From Xestospongia muta (Eukaryota; Porifera; Demospongiae; Haplosclerida; Petrosiidae): 64,000 bases of DNA. Shown here one piece after another: positions 24,688 through 36,573 of this stretch. Every line of letters starts with the position of its first letter. The first letter of the stretch is position 1. A program made the position numbers and the translations under genes. The notes under the pieces are model-generated. The model ran no database searches. It was not told the origin of the DNA and worked only from the letters and a program-made list of their open reading frames with translations. The stretch spans positions 3,353,827-3,417,826 of the forward strand of contig OY848919.1 in NCBI GenBank assembly GCA_963693285.1, read 5' to 3'.

Positions 24688-27600
24688 ATGATGACTTCAA
24701 AAATAACTAAATTGTTACTTTCTCTACTACTTTTCATTAATTATTGCAGTGGAGACAGTAATAATACATATTATGTTAACTTATCCTCAGATTTAGAGCA
24801 GTACCTGTGTAACACAACATGGTCCTCTCAATACCTTGTTTTTTTATTAAACAGTTCTGTCAACTTCACAATTTCATCTGGTAACTTCTGTCAAGTGACA
24901 ACTCATACAATTGAAATACGCAGTAATTCTTCGACAGAGTTGGCTGCTATAACATGTGCTCACCATGATATACCTGAGATTCTTTTACAGAAGAGAAGAG
25001 GGTTTGTTTTCTTTAACTCCAAAGTGACTCTTGTTCGATTAGTATTCAAGAATTGTGGTACATACCTTATTACTATTCAAGATACTTTGATCACACACTA
25101 CCTCAATGGTTCATCTCTGCATTACAATTCATCTCATGCTGCTACCTTAGTCTTTGTTCATTGTCAGGTCAACATAACTCAAGTTAACATCTACTCTTCA
25201 TATGGGTTTGCTATGATTGGTATAAATCTATATAATTCTGTTTTATCATTTATGAATGTATCTAACGGTACTGGGAATACTGTGACTGCAGGAAGTGGGT
25301 TAATCCTATATTTCATGGATAATGATGACATGATGGACTTATCAAATGAGATTTCTTACAATGTCTCTTTTCTTCATTGTGACTTTGGTTACAATGTTCA
25401 TTTTAGCAATTTAGAATGTCCTCTTATAGACCACTACATGTACTCTAAGGATGCTGAACACCCAATTATTAATGCTGCTGGATTGACTATATTGTATACA
25501 CAAACACATTTTAAATCTCATGTACAAGTTAATGATAGTAAATTCAAATGGAATTGGGGAAGTGTTGCAGGAGCTATGTTGATCTTACATTATATTAATG
25601 ACACTGGTGTCACTGGATCAACAATCATTGAAAATGCTAATTTTACAAAAAATATCAATTTAGGAAGTTGTCATGGAGCAGGACTGGCATTCTACTGGTA
25701 TGATAGATCACATGATAATACAGTACAGCAACTAGCTATTAGAGACAGTGTATTCAGCCATAATAGTAGAATGTTTGGAGATAATGGTAGCCCAATATAT
25801 GTAAGTGGTGTTGTCTATATTATGATATTTGGAAATCCTACTACTGATATTGAGATTGTATTTGAGAAGTCATCCTTTATTAACAATGAATTTTCCAATA
25901 GTAATGAAGAAACTGGAGTGTGTGTATTAGCAGAAAGACTCAAATCATTTGGAAAAGTACAGATTACTTTGAAAGACATTCATGCAAAACAAAATCATTT
26001 TGCCTTTCATTATGAATATTTAATTGCATCAGTTGGTATCTTCTCATTTTATGGAATAAGTACTGTTAATATAACAGGAAGTGCTGCTAGAAAATCAATG
26101 TTTATTAAAAACTCTGGGTCTGTTATTCATGCTGTAGACTCTAATGTTCATCTACATGGCCATATATTGTTCCTAAATAATGAAGCAAGGAATGGTGCTG
26201 CTATTAAATCTACAGGTCATAGTCAGGTTTATTTTGAGGATGAAGTTGTAGCTAAGTTTATAAACAACACTTCATATCACTCTGGTGGTGCATTATACCT
26301 ATATAAAGATAGACTGCCTTCTGAGATTAAACAAAGTGTCATACATGTACGTAACCATTCTAATGTCACATTTTCAGGAAACAAAGCTGGTCATTCTGGG
26401 AATTCCATATATGTATATCCATTATATGGACATAGAGCAACTGTTGACAATTGGATTAATGCATTTCAATTTATAAATCTACCTAACAACCCTCCCTTAC
26501 AAGTGTCAACTAAACCAAGTAAATTAAATATGTGTACTGGTAGTCATTCTTATTTTTCTTCATATCCTGGTTTAATAAATCACATCAATATGGCTGCAGT
26601 TGATAAACTTAATCACCATGTTTGGTCTCCTGTTTATATATCAATTATATTACAAGATACTAGTTGGTACAACAATACAAATACCAAAGTATGGCTTGGC
26701 AAACAAGATAACCCTATTTTAAAAGAGGGACAAAACTGTACAACTGTGAATATTACTGTCTTTGTAACATGTCATAATTTCACCAATGGATTTATTAAAG
26801 CAGTATTAGTGCTATCATTACCAGACTATTCAGATTTCCGAGTAATACAAGTCACTATCAACCCATGTCCTTTAGGATTTCAGCTGGATAACTCCACTGG
26901 AAAATGTACATGTAATAAAGCATTAAATTATTTAGCTGTTTACTATGATTCATTAAAATTTCATTGCAATATACAAGACAGGACTATTACTCCATCTCAT
27001 GGAAGACCCTGGATAGGAGAAGTGACATTTGAAGGGGTGGCAAAATTTGGAGCCTCAAAAGTATGTCCTCTACGATACTGTCAATTTAAAAAGTTGCACC
27101 AAAATTTCCAAATTGATAAGTTAAATAACAAAACACTTATTACCTTTAATGGAAGTACTGTACCTCTATGTCTGTATAATCGTGAGGATGTATTATGTGG
27201 TAGATGTCCATCTAATCTTAGTGTGGTGTTTGGTTCTGAAGAATGTAAATATTGTCATTCAGGATATATTGCATTAACTGTTAGTATATTTCTTATAGCT
27301 GGTCCTCTTCTCATTTACCTGTTATTTGCTCTCAGACTTACATTAACAACTGGTACATTCAATGGAATTATATTCTATGCTCAAGCTGCTAATGTGGGGA
27401 TACTAGATATGTTGAGTGTTTACAATAAGAACAATAGAGTTTTGAAAGTAATCTTAACTGTTTTTCTTTCAGTTCTAAATCTTGGACTTGGATTTCCTCT
27501 ATGTTTCTACAATGGAATGACAGAGTTATGGAAAGCTGGCCTCAGCTTACTGTTCCCACTTTATCTCCTGACAATAGTTGTTGTCCTCATTATCCTCAGT

Positions 27601-28461
27601 CGTTTTTCTCTAAGGCTTTCTAACAGAATAGCTCACTCCTCAGTTCAAGTATTGGTTACTGTTGTACACCTCTCCTTTGGAAAACTATTAGGTTCAATTA
27701 TCAATGTTTTTACACCAGCTAAAGTCTTCACTTCAGAACAGACATATCATGTATGGTATTGGGATGGGTCTGTGGAATATGGTAGTAAAGGACATATTAC
27801 TCTCATGGTAATGACATCATTGGTTGTTTTCTCTCTCCTCTTACCCTATGTTCTACTCCTCCTCTTTGCTAAACTTCTCAGACATTGGACATGTGCCAAT
27901 GAATACACAAGACCAATACTTGAAGCTATTCATGCTCCATATAAGAATGGTAAGCAGTACTGGTTTGTAGCTCGCCTCTTACTTCTCATTATGATGTACA
28001 TATTGTACAGTATTGAACCTTATGCTCAAGTTATCTACATTATCATTGCCTCAATATTGTTCTTATTCATAATTGGTCAGGCTATGTTCAGACCTTATAA
28101 GAGTAACTTTATTAACCTGTTAGATATTTGGCTTCTCTTCAATCTTGCCTTTGTATATATCACAATATGGTATCCGAGATATATGGAACTAACAGTTTAC
28201 AGTATAGTACCTATCCTCCTGTTCTTCCTGACTATCTTTATAATAATGGTTTACCATATCCTGTTTGTCACCGGACAACTGAAGAAAGTACAAAGAAAAT
28301 TCAATGAGATTTGTAGAAAAATCAGTCGATATTTATCAGGTTTTAATCAAATGTACAAACTGGGTAATCAAAGATCTCGTCGTTTACCATTACAAGATGC
28401 TAATGATTCATTTTATGACTCATGTGATAACTTTAGAGAGCCAACATTGGGGTCATCCTAA
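24688..28461 (+). CDS. Beta-helix/nine-helix surface protein, copy 2 (type I), 1257 aa
   Basis: Intronless. I chose the ATG at 24688 (MMTSKITKLLLSLLLF...) because it matches the start of copies at 32791, 45394 and 58968. The frame is open upstream to 24574, but those codons fall in the MITE and TATA leader. It has the same domains as the copy at 19351: signal peptide, glycosylation-rich beta-helix ectodomain, stalk with CPLGFQLDNSTGKCTC and LCGRCPSNLSVVFGSEEC, nine helices, and a tail with RLPLQDANDSFYDS and CDNFREP. The membrane region is base-for-base identical to copy 1 over about 450 nt (27260-27700). AATAAA-type signals lie near 28648 in the 3' flank. Confidence 0.88.
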   Translation: MMTSKITKLLLSLLLFINYCSGDSNNTYYVNLSSDLEQYLCNTTWSSQYLVFLLNSSVNFTISSGNFCQVTTHTIEIRSNSSTELAAITCAHHDIPEILLQKRRGFVFFNSKVTLVRLVFKNCGTYLITIQDTLITHYLNGSSLHYNSSHAATLVFVHCQVNITQVNIYSSYGFAMIGINLYNSVLSFMNVSNGTGNTVTAGSGLILYFMDNDDMMDLSNEISYNVSFLHCDFGYNVHFSNLECPLIDHYMYSKDAEHPIINAAGLTILYTQTHFKSHVQVNDSKFKWNWGSVAGAMLILHYINDTGVTGSTIIENANFTKNINLGSCHGAGLAFYWYDRSHDNTVQQLAIRDSVFSHNSRMFGDNGSPIYVSGVVYIMIFGNPTTDIEIVFEKSSFINNEFSNSNEETGVCVLAERLKSFGKVQITLKDIHAKQNHFAFHYEYLIASVGIFSFYGISTVNITGSAARKSMFIKNSGSVIHAVDSNVHLHGHILFLNNEARNGAAIKSTGHSQVYFEDEVVAKFINNTSYHSGGALYLYKDRLPSEIKQSVIHVRNHSNVTFSGNKAGHSGNSIYVYPLYGHRATVDNWINAFQFINLPNNPPLQVSTKPSKLNMCTGSHSYFSSYPGLINHINMAAVDKLNHHVWSPVYISIILQDTSWYNNTNTKVWLGKQDNPILKEGQNCTTVNITVFVTCHNFTNGFIKAVLVLSLPDYSDFRVIQVTINPCPLGFQLDNSTGKCTCNKALNYLAVYYDSLKFHCNIQDRTITPSHGRPWIGEVTFEGVAKFGASKVCPLRYCQFKKLHQNFQIDKLNNKTLITFNGSTVPLCLYNREDVLCGRCPSNLSVVFGSEECKYCHSGYIALTVSIFLIAGPLLIYLLFALRLTLTTGTFNGIIFYAQAANVGILDMLSVYNKNNRVLKVILTVFLSVLNLGLGFPLCFYNGMTELWKAGLSLLFPLYLLTIVVVLIILSRFSLRLSNRIAHSSVQVLVTVVHLSFGKLLGSIINVFTPAKVFTSEQTYHVWYWDGSVEYGSKGHITLMVMTSLVVFSLLLPYVLLLLFAKLLRHWTCANEYTRPILEAIHAPYKNGKQYWFVARLLLLIMMYILYSIEPYAQVIYIIIASILFLFIIGQAMFRPYKSNFINLLDIWLLFNLAFVYITIWYPRYMELTVYSIVPILLFFLTIFIIMVYHILFVTGQLKKVQRKFNEICRKISRYLSGFNQMYKLGNQRSRRLPLQDANDSFYDSCDNFREPTLGSS

Positions 28462-29830
28462 TATGCAAGACTTTATTGTGTGTAGTCTGGTAATTTACTC
28501 TTTTTACTTAGTTCACATATACTGTACTTATACTTTGTTTACATATATAATAATTTTTTGTTACTTTGTACTACTACTTTATAGTGTGTTAGTTATTGAC
28601 CACAATACATTATTGATGCAGACGCTTTATGATACTATTTTACAAGTAAATAAATGTAATGATAGGTAACATCAGTCCAATACACAGAATGTAAACAATA
28701 AACAATTGCATCATCCCTACATAATAGTACAGGGATAGAATGCAGCAATATAACTGATATTATTTAAGTGATTTACATAGTTGGTTGATATAATTAACCT
28801 TTTCTTGTCACCTATGCTTAAAACGTGTGAAGCCCTTAAAGTGAGTTATTAGGTCAAAGTTAACATAAATAGACTTTAATATGAAACATTTATCAGCCAA
28901 TATGCATACAAAAAGAAAACCATATGTATGTTGCATATTAATATAACCCCAGCAATGGCTCTTTATATTAGTCATAGTTATTAACATCTTGTAATGGTAA
29001 ATAACAAGATATTTAGTTAGTATGAATGGACCTTAACATGAAAAGTATTTATTAAATCAACAAGTATATTAATTAGCCTCTAAAAACACATCACAATCCA
29101 TAAGTAAAGTGTAGAGTAAATGGTAGATTGTTACTTGATTTTCCTTTTGTGATACATCCTCCTTTATAGCTTTCTCTATGGACTCACCACACACAGATAA
29201 CTTTATGAATATCCCTGCCTTCAAACACACCTTGCTAATCTTTTAAATTTTGCTCTGCATCATCGGACATAAACTAACGAGGTACAATATTGTCACATTT
29301 ATCCTTCGTTGTTCTTGAAAGCATTATTAATGAAGTGTCTTCTAAATTTGAAATCATCCAGCCTACTTGTCAACAGTCATTACATGAAATTTTTTATGAA
29401 GTTAGTTATCCCTTTGAGTTTGAAAGTTTCAAAATATAACCAATTTATTTAACCTTTTGTTGGCTATAATTGTTGAAAGTGGTCAGCAAAGTACCTACTC
29501 AGACTCTGAAGTGGTTTGTTGTATGCTGACTCCTATTATAGAACAATGAGGCAATAGTTATAGAATTCAAAAGTCCTGTGCTTCAATTGAGGCACAGTTG
29601 ACATTGCAGTAAGTATGAGCAAACTGTAAGTATACTGATACTGGCCAAAGTTCATGCAATTTAATTACCATGTTAACCATAACTACTACACTCCATTGTA
29701 TTTTTAATATAATGTCATAATTTTTATTAGATTATCAATATCAAGATTAGAGTATGCTGGTAACTATCTCAGAGGTCATGATGCATCACAGATGCTGGCC
29801 CAAAACACAACTGACCAAGGTTGTTTTCAT
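28462..29830. other. Intergenic; 3' flank duplicated downstream
   Basis: 28470-29050 aligns with 30830-31400 (shared GTGTAGTCTGGTAA, then GTCCAATA and CCAGCAATGG). The duplication that produced the truncated copy at 29831 therefore carried its 3' flank. From 29050 to 29830 I see no gene. Confidence 0.5.
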
Positions 29831-30805
29831 TTCCTTTAATATCTACTGCAGATTTTGTCAATGCAATGACAGAGTTATGGAAAGCTAGTCTCCGTTTACT
29901 ATTTCCTTTTTATCTCCTGACAATAGTTGTTATCCTCATTGTCCTCAGCCATTTTTCTCTAAGAGGTTCTAATAGAATAGCTCACTCTTCATTTCAAGTA
30001 TTGGTTACTGTTGTACATCTCTCTTATGGAAGATTATTAGGTGCCATTATACAGGTTTTTACATTTTCTAAAGTCTTCACTTCAGAACAGACATATCATG
30101 TATGGTATTGGGATGGGTCTGTGGAATATGATAGTAAAGGACATATCACTCTCATGATAATCACATCATTGGTTGTTTTCCCTCTCCTCTTACCCTATAT
30201 TTTACTTCTCCTCTTTGCTAAACTTCTCAGACATTGGAGATGCACCAATGAATATACAAGACCAATACTTGAAGCTATCCATGCTCCATATAAGAATGGT
30301 AAGCAGTACTGGTTTGTAGCTCGCCTCTTACTTCTCATTATGATGTACATATTGTACAGTATTGAACCTTATGCTCAAGTTAACTACATTATCATTGCCT
30401 CAATATTGATCTTATTCATAATTGATCAGGCTATGTTTAGACCATATAAGAGTAACTTTATTAACCTGTTAGATGTTTGGCTTCTCTTTAATCTTGCCTT
30501 TGTATATATCACAATATGATATCTGAGGTATATGGAACTAACAGTTTACAGTATAGTACCTATCCTTCTGTTCTTCCTGACCATCATTATGATAATGTTT
30601 ACCATGTCTTGTTAATTACTGGACAACTGAAGAAAGTACAAAGAAAATTCAATGAGATTTATACAAGAATAATCAGTATTTGTCAAGTTTTAATAATGTG
30701 CACAACCTGGGTAATCAAAGATGTCATCGTTTACCATTATAAGATGCTAATGATTCATTTTATGACTCATGTGATAACTTTAGAGAGCCAATATTGCACT
30801 CACCC
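29831..30805 (+). pseudogene. Receptor-family pseudogene: membrane half only
   Basis: This aligns from helix 2 (AMTELWKASL at ~29865) to the tail. The whole ectodomain is missing. The frame is open to 30519, where TATGG of YITIW has become TATGA, an in-frame TGA. A 1-nt deletion near 30596 (AATGGTTT to AATGTTT) and a TAA in the tail (TTACAAGAT to TTATAAGAT, ~30737) follow. It is closest to copy 2. No signal peptide or promoter block lies upstream, so it is probably dead. Confidence 0.85.
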
Positions 30806-32159
30806 TAATATATAAGACATGTGGGTTCATGTTATTGTGTGTAGTCTGGTAACGTACTCTTTTCACTCAGTTAGTTTACAAATATTGTATTCATACTTGT
30901 ATGTGTACTTATTTGACATATGCAATCAATTGTATTACTTTATACTTTTTTATAATGTGTTACTTATTGAGGACAATACATTATTGATGCAGACAGATGC
31001 TTGATGCTACTATTTTACAAGTGAACAAAAGTACTTTTAACAAACTGAAGTGACTGTAAGGATAGGTAATATTAGTCCAAAGGAAAGAATGCAAGCAAGA
31101 TAGTAGGGATGGCAATTATGTCATAAAATGCGGCAATATAATAGTGATATTATTTAAGTGATTTAGATATTTAATGAATGTTATTATTGTTTGAGACACC
31201 TGAAATAAAAATGTGACAAAGCTCTTAAAGTGAGTTAGGCAATATGTATGCAAAAAGAAAACCACACATATATTGCATATTAAGATGAACCCAGCAATGG
31301 TTCTGTGTCATAAAAGGAGTCATTAGCATCTTGTACTGGTAAACAACAAGCTGTTTAGTTAGTATGAATGGACGTTAACAGGGAAAGTAGTTATTGAATT
31401 TATTAAAAATATTGAATCAACACACAAATTTATATATTAAGATGAGCCCATCAATAGCTCTCTATAATTATATTTAGTCAAAAAGGGATCATTAGGATCT
31501 TGTAATGACAAACAAGAATATCTTTAGTTACCATGATTGCTATAGTTATGTTTTCATGTCATACAAACTGATTGATTCTTGTACAAATGTTATTTGTTTC
31601 CTTTTCACTTTCTTGAATTGTCCTGTTAAAAATGATTTAATTATTTCATTGTCTATTAATTCATAGATCATCTAATTTAGCTATTCTTCTCTCAATCCAT
31701 CCACTCACTCATTCATTACTTGTCCATACATCCATTTATCTATCAATCTTCTTTTGTGTTCATATACTTGTTGATAAACTGTTTCTAATTTGATTGATTC
31801 AATTTAAGATTCACAATTCACAATATATTAAACTACTTTGATGTTTTTCTTTTGTGTGTAGTTATTGATAAACTGTATATATTTAAATCTATAGATATCT
31901 TACTGTGGTTATGATAATCTTAACCAGTGACACAAATGAATAATGATAAGTAAATAGGACTTATAAATGAACTATGTACACAACAATTGTCATTGATAAC
32001 TTGTGTTATTTACAAAACAATTTTGTTTTTGAATTTCATTTTCATAGAAATCAATTAGAATTGCTGACTTAGTACACCTCTCCTTTCCATTTTCTATGTG
32101 TAGTTTGAGTGTCTACTCTGTTTATATACTTGCATATTTTTTTAGTGATGCATGAGTCT
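30806..32159. other. Intergenic, duplicated receptor 3' flank
   Basis: The first ~600 bp copy the 3' flank of copy 2. A further diverged copy of the CCCA[G/T]CAATGG segment is at ~31440-31510. 31655-31760 resembles 49880-49970, both rich in CATCCA/ATCAATC words. No gene is seen. Confidence 0.5.
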
Positions 32160-32790
32160 TCCATTAGTTTACTCTTCTTCTCTCTATTACAACTCTACAG
32201 TAGTTAGTGTGTAGGTATCTTACAAATTGTATATTCATATATATACATTGTATCTCTCTGTTTTCCAAGTTAAAGTAAAAAAATAGTATTGTATTCTTAG
32301 TTAATTCTAGTAATTAAATTGGACCTGTTTATTTTAATAAAGATCAAACAAGGATAAAATTATCAAAATATAAAAGATACAGTAGCTCTGTTTTTGTTTA
32401 TGATATCAATTTTGTGCACTAAAATAAGATACAATAACCACGTATTGGTGTACAAAAACATTGAATATTCTTATAGACTAACGTATATCTTTTTGTCCAA
32501 ATATGGTCATAGTTTATGTTAAAATTGTATACAAAGGGAGTTTCCCTTATTTCTTATTGCCTGGTGTTGCTTTTCATTTAATTTTGAAAGTGTTGTGAAA
32601 TGAAAACAAGCACAGCTTGAGTTTATAAATACCATTCATTTATTGCTTTACAATGTTAAATTATATGTGTAACTTTTCAATGTTATTATAAAGAAAAATC
32701 TATTACTAAAAACAAGTTGAGTATATATATGTGATAAGTTGTTTCACTCTCCTAACAGTTCTAGTATCATACAAATCTATATTTTGTTTG
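32160..32790 (+). promoter_or_regulatory. Conserved upstream block of array copy 3
   Basis: Alignable with 23940-24360 and 45000-45393. It is interrupted by about 120 bp of unrelated DNA at ~32540-32655. TATATATATGTGATAAG at 32722 and the shared CTAGTATCATACAAA lead to the ATG at 32791. Confidence 0.55.
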
Positions 32791-35700
32791 ATGGCAACTT
32801 CAAAGATAGCTAAATTGTTACTCTCTCTACTACTCTTCATTAGTTATTGTAGTGGAGACAGTATCAATACATATCATGTTAACTCATCTTCAGATTTAGA
32901 GCAGTACCTTTGTAACACAACATGGTCCTCTCAATACCTTGTGTTCTTATTAAACAGTTCTGTCAACTTCACAATTTCATCTGGTAACTTCTGTCAAGTG
33001 ACAGCTCGTACAATTGAAATACGCAGTAATTCTTCCACAGAGTTGGCTGCTATAACGTGTGCTCACCATGATATACCTGAGATTCTTTTACTGAAGAAAA
33101 GAGGGTTTGTTTTCTTTGACTCCAAAGTGACTCTTGTTCGATTGGTATTCAAGAATTGTGGTACATACCTTATTACCATTCAAGATTCTTTGATCACACA
33201 CTACCTCAATGGTTCATCTCTGCATTACAATTCATCTCATGCTGCTACCTTAGTCTTTGTTCATTGTCAGGTCAACATAACTCAAGTTAACATCTACTCT
33301 TCATATGGGTTTGCTATGATTGGTGTAAATCTACTAGCTTCTGTTTTATCATTTATGAATGTATCTAACAGTACTGGTAATACTGTCATTGCAGGAAATG
33401 GGTTAATCCTACATTTCATGGATAATGATGACATGGTGGATTTATCAAATGACATTTCTTACAATGTCTCTTTTCTTCATTGTGACTTTAGTCACAATGG
33501 TCATTTTAACAAATTAGAATGTCCTCTTATAGACCACTACATGTACTCTAAGTATGTTATACACCCAATTATTAATGCTGCTGGATTGACTATATTGTAT
33601 ACACAAACACATTTTAAATCTCATGTACAAGTTAATGATGCTAAATTCAAACGGAATTTGGGAACTGTTGCAGGAGCTATGTTAATCTTACATTATATTA
33701 ATGACACTGGTGTCACTGGATCAACAATCATTGAAAATGCTACGTTTACAAAAAATATTAATTTAGGAAGTTGTCATGGAGCAGGACTGGCATTCTACTG
33801 GTATGATAAATCACATGATAATACAGTACAGCAACCATTAGCTATTAGAGACAGTGTATTCAGCCATAATAGTAGAATGTTTGGAGATAATGGTAGCCCA
33901 ATATATGTAAGTGGTGTTGTCTATATTATGATATTTGGAAATCCTACTACTGATATTGAGATTGTATTTGAGAAGTCATCCTTTAATGACAATGCAGTTT
34001 CCAATTGGAATGAAGAAACTGGAGTGTGTGTACTAGCAGAAAGACTCAAATCATCTGGAAAAGTACAGATTACTTTGAAAGACATTCATGCAAAACAAAA
34101 TCATTTTGCCTTTCATTATGAATATTTAATTGCATCAGTTGGTATCTTCTCATTTTATGGAATAAGTACTGTTAATGTAACAGGAAGTGCTGCTAGAAAA
34201 TCAATGTTTATTAATAACTTTGGGTCTGTTATTCATGCTGTAGACTCTAATATTCATCTACATGGCCATATATTGTTCCTAAATAATGAAGCAAGGAATG
34301 GTGCTGCTATTAAATCTACAGGTCATAGTCAGGTTTATTTTGAGGATGAAGTTGTAGCTAAGTTTATAAACAACATTGCATATCACTCTGGTGGTGCATT
34401 ATACCTATATAAAGATACACTGCCTTCTGAGATTAAACAAAGTGTCATACATGTACGTAACCATTTTAATGTCACATTTTCAGGAAATAAAGCTGGTTGT
34501 TCTGGGAATTCCATATATGCTTATCCATTATATGGACATAGAGCAACTGTTGACGATTGGATTAATGCATTTCAATTTATAGATCTACCTAACAACTCTC
34601 TCTTACCAGTGTCAACTAAACCAAGTAAATTAAATATGTGTACTGGTAGTCATTCTTATTTTTCTTCATATCCTGGTTTAATAAATCACATCAATATGGC
34701 TGCAATTGATAAACTTAATCACCATGTTTGGTCTCCTGTTTATATATCAATTATATTACAAGATACTAGTGGGTACAACAATACAAATACCAAAGTATGG
34801 CTTGGCAAACAAGATAACCCTATTTTAAAAGAGGGACAAAACTGTACATCTGTGAATATTACTGTCTTTGTAAAATGTCATAATTTCATCAATGGATTTA
34901 TTAAAGCAGTATTAGTGCTATCATTACCAGACTATTCAGATTTCCGAGTAATACAAGTCACTATCAACCCATGTCCTTTAGGATTTCAGCTGGATAACTC
35001 CACTGGAAAATGTACATGTAATAAAGCATTAAATTATTTAGCTGTTTACTATGATTCGTTAAAATTTCATTGCAATATACAAGACAGGACTATTACTCCA
35101 TCTCATGGAAGACCCTGGATAGGAAAAGTGAAATTTGAAAGGGTAACAAAATTTGGAGCCTCAAAAGTATGTCCTCTACGATACTGTCAATTTGAAAAAT
35201 CAAACCAAGCCTTTCAAATTGACAAGTTAAATAGCAAAACACTTATTTCCTCTAATGGAAGTACTGTACCTCTATGTATGTATAACCGTGAGGATGTATT
35301 ATGTGGTAGATGTCCATCTAATCTTAGTGTAGTGTTTGGGTCTGAAGAATGCAAACGTTGTCATCCAGGATATATTGCATTAACTGTTAGTATATTTCTT
35401 GTAGCTGGTCCTCTCCTCATTTACCTGTTATTTGCTCTCAGACTTACATTAACAACTGGTACATTCAATGGAATTATATTCTATGCTCAGGCTGCTAATG
35501 TGGGGATACTAGATATGTTAAATGTTTGCAATGGGAAAATGGGAGTAGTGAGAAAGATATCAATTGTTTTTCTTTCAGTTCTAAATCTTGGACTTGGATT
35601 TCCCCTATGTTTTTACAATGGAATGACAGAGTTATGGAAAGCTGGTCTCAGTTTACTATTTTCACTTTATCTCCTAACAATAGTTGTTGTCCTCATTATC

Positions 35701-36573
35701 CTTAGTCATTTTTCTCTAAGGCTTTCTAATAAAATAGCTGACTCTTCAGTTCAAGTATTGGTTACTGTTGTACATCTCTCCTTTGGAAAACTATTAGGTT
35801 CAATTATCAACGTCTATACACCAGCTATAGTCTTTACTTCAGAACAGACATATCATGTATGGTATTGGGATGGGTCTGTAGAATATGGTAGTAAAGGACA
35901 TATTATTCTCATGGTAATAACATCATTGGTTGTCTTCTCTCTCCTCCTACCCTATATCCTACTTCTTCTCTTTGTTAAACCTCTCAGACTTTGTAGATGT
36001 GCCAATGAATACACAAGACCAATACTTGAAGCTATCCATGCTCCATATAAGGACGGTAAACAGTACTGGTTTGTAGCTCGCCTCTTACTTCTGATAATGA
36101 TGTACATATTGTACAGTATTGAACCTTATGCTCAAGTTATCTACATAGCTATTGCCTCAGTATTGGTCTTATTCATAATTGGTCAGGCTATGTTTAGACC
36201 TTACAAGAGTAACTTTATTAATCTATTAGACAGTTGGCTTCTCTTCAACCTTGCTTTTGTATACAGCACAATATGGTACCAGGGACATATAGAGGTAACT
36301 GTTTACAGTAAGGTTGCTATCCTCTTGTTTTTCATAACTTTCTTTATAATACTGGTGTATCATATCCTGTTTATTACTGGACAACTAAAGAAAATAGAAA
36401 GAAAAGCAGCTGACATTAATACAAGAGTCAGTCAATATTTCTTGCGTTTTAATCATAAATATCAGTATCATGGTAATCAAAGATCTCGTCGTTTACCATT
36501 ACAAGATACCAATTCTTCCTTTTATGAAGCATGTGATAACTTTAGAGAGCCGATGTTGAGTTCATCTAAATAG
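32791..36573 (+). CDS. Beta-helix/nine-helix surface protein, copy 3 (type I), 1260 aa
   Basis: Intronless. The start ATG GCA ACT TCA AAG at 32791 is the homologous position; upstream in-frame ATG at 32731 falls in the leader. The domain order is as in the copy at 24688, and the ectodomain is near-identical to it over most of its length. The loop after helix 1 differs: CNGKMGVVRKIS replaces the YNKNNRVLKVI seen in copies 1 and 2, and this version is shared with the copy at 51460. The tail reads RLPLQDTNSSFYEA then CDNFREP, slightly diverged. AATAAA at 36720-36725, ~150 nt past the stop, is a good poly(A) signal. Confidence 0.9.
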   Translation: MATSKIAKLLLSLLLFISYCSGDSINTYHVNSSSDLEQYLCNTTWSSQYLVFLLNSSVNFTISSGNFCQVTARTIEIRSNSSTELAAITCAHHDIPEILLLKKRGFVFFDSKVTLVRLVFKNCGTYLITIQDSLITHYLNGSSLHYNSSHAATLVFVHCQVNITQVNIYSSYGFAMIGVNLLASVLSFMNVSNSTGNTVIAGNGLILHFMDNDDMVDLSNDISYNVSFLHCDFSHNGHFNKLECPLIDHYMYSKYVIHPIINAAGLTILYTQTHFKSHVQVNDAKFKRNLGTVAGAMLILHYINDTGVTGSTIIENATFTKNINLGSCHGAGLAFYWYDKSHDNTVQQPLAIRDSVFSHNSRMFGDNGSPIYVSGVVYIMIFGNPTTDIEIVFEKSSFNDNAVSNWNEETGVCVLAERLKSSGKVQITLKDIHAKQNHFAFHYEYLIASVGIFSFYGISTVNVTGSAARKSMFINNFGSVIHAVDSNIHLHGHILFLNNEARNGAAIKSTGHSQVYFEDEVVAKFINNIAYHSGGALYLYKDTLPSEIKQSVIHVRNHFNVTFSGNKAGCSGNSIYAYPLYGHRATVDDWINAFQFIDLPNNSLLPVSTKPSKLNMCTGSHSYFSSYPGLINHINMAAIDKLNHHVWSPVYISIILQDTSGYNNTNTKVWLGKQDNPILKEGQNCTSVNITVFVKCHNFINGFIKAVLVLSLPDYSDFRVIQVTINPCPLGFQLDNSTGKCTCNKALNYLAVYYDSLKFHCNIQDRTITPSHGRPWIGKVKFERVTKFGASKVCPLRYCQFEKSNQAFQIDKLNSKTLISSNGSTVPLCMYNREDVLCGRCPSNLSVVFGSEECKRCHPGYIALTVSIFLVAGPLLIYLLFALRLTLTTGTFNGIIFYAQAANVGILDMLNVCNGKMGVVRKISIVFLSVLNLGLGFPLCFYNGMTELWKAGLSLLFSLYLLTIVVVLIILSHFSLRLSNKIADSSVQVLVTVVHLSFGKLLGSIINVYTPAIVFTSEQTYHVWYWDGSVEYGSKGHIILMVITSLVVFSLLLPYILLLLFVKPLRLCRCANEYTRPILEAIHAPYKDGKQYWFVARLLLLIMMYILYSIEPYAQVIYIAIASVLVLFIIGQAMFRPYKSNFINLLDSWLLFNLAFVYSTIWYQGHIEVTVYSKVAILLFFITFFIILVYHILFITGQLKKIERKAADINTRVSQYFLRFNHKYQYHGNQRSRRLPLQDTNSSFYEACDNFREPMLSSSK

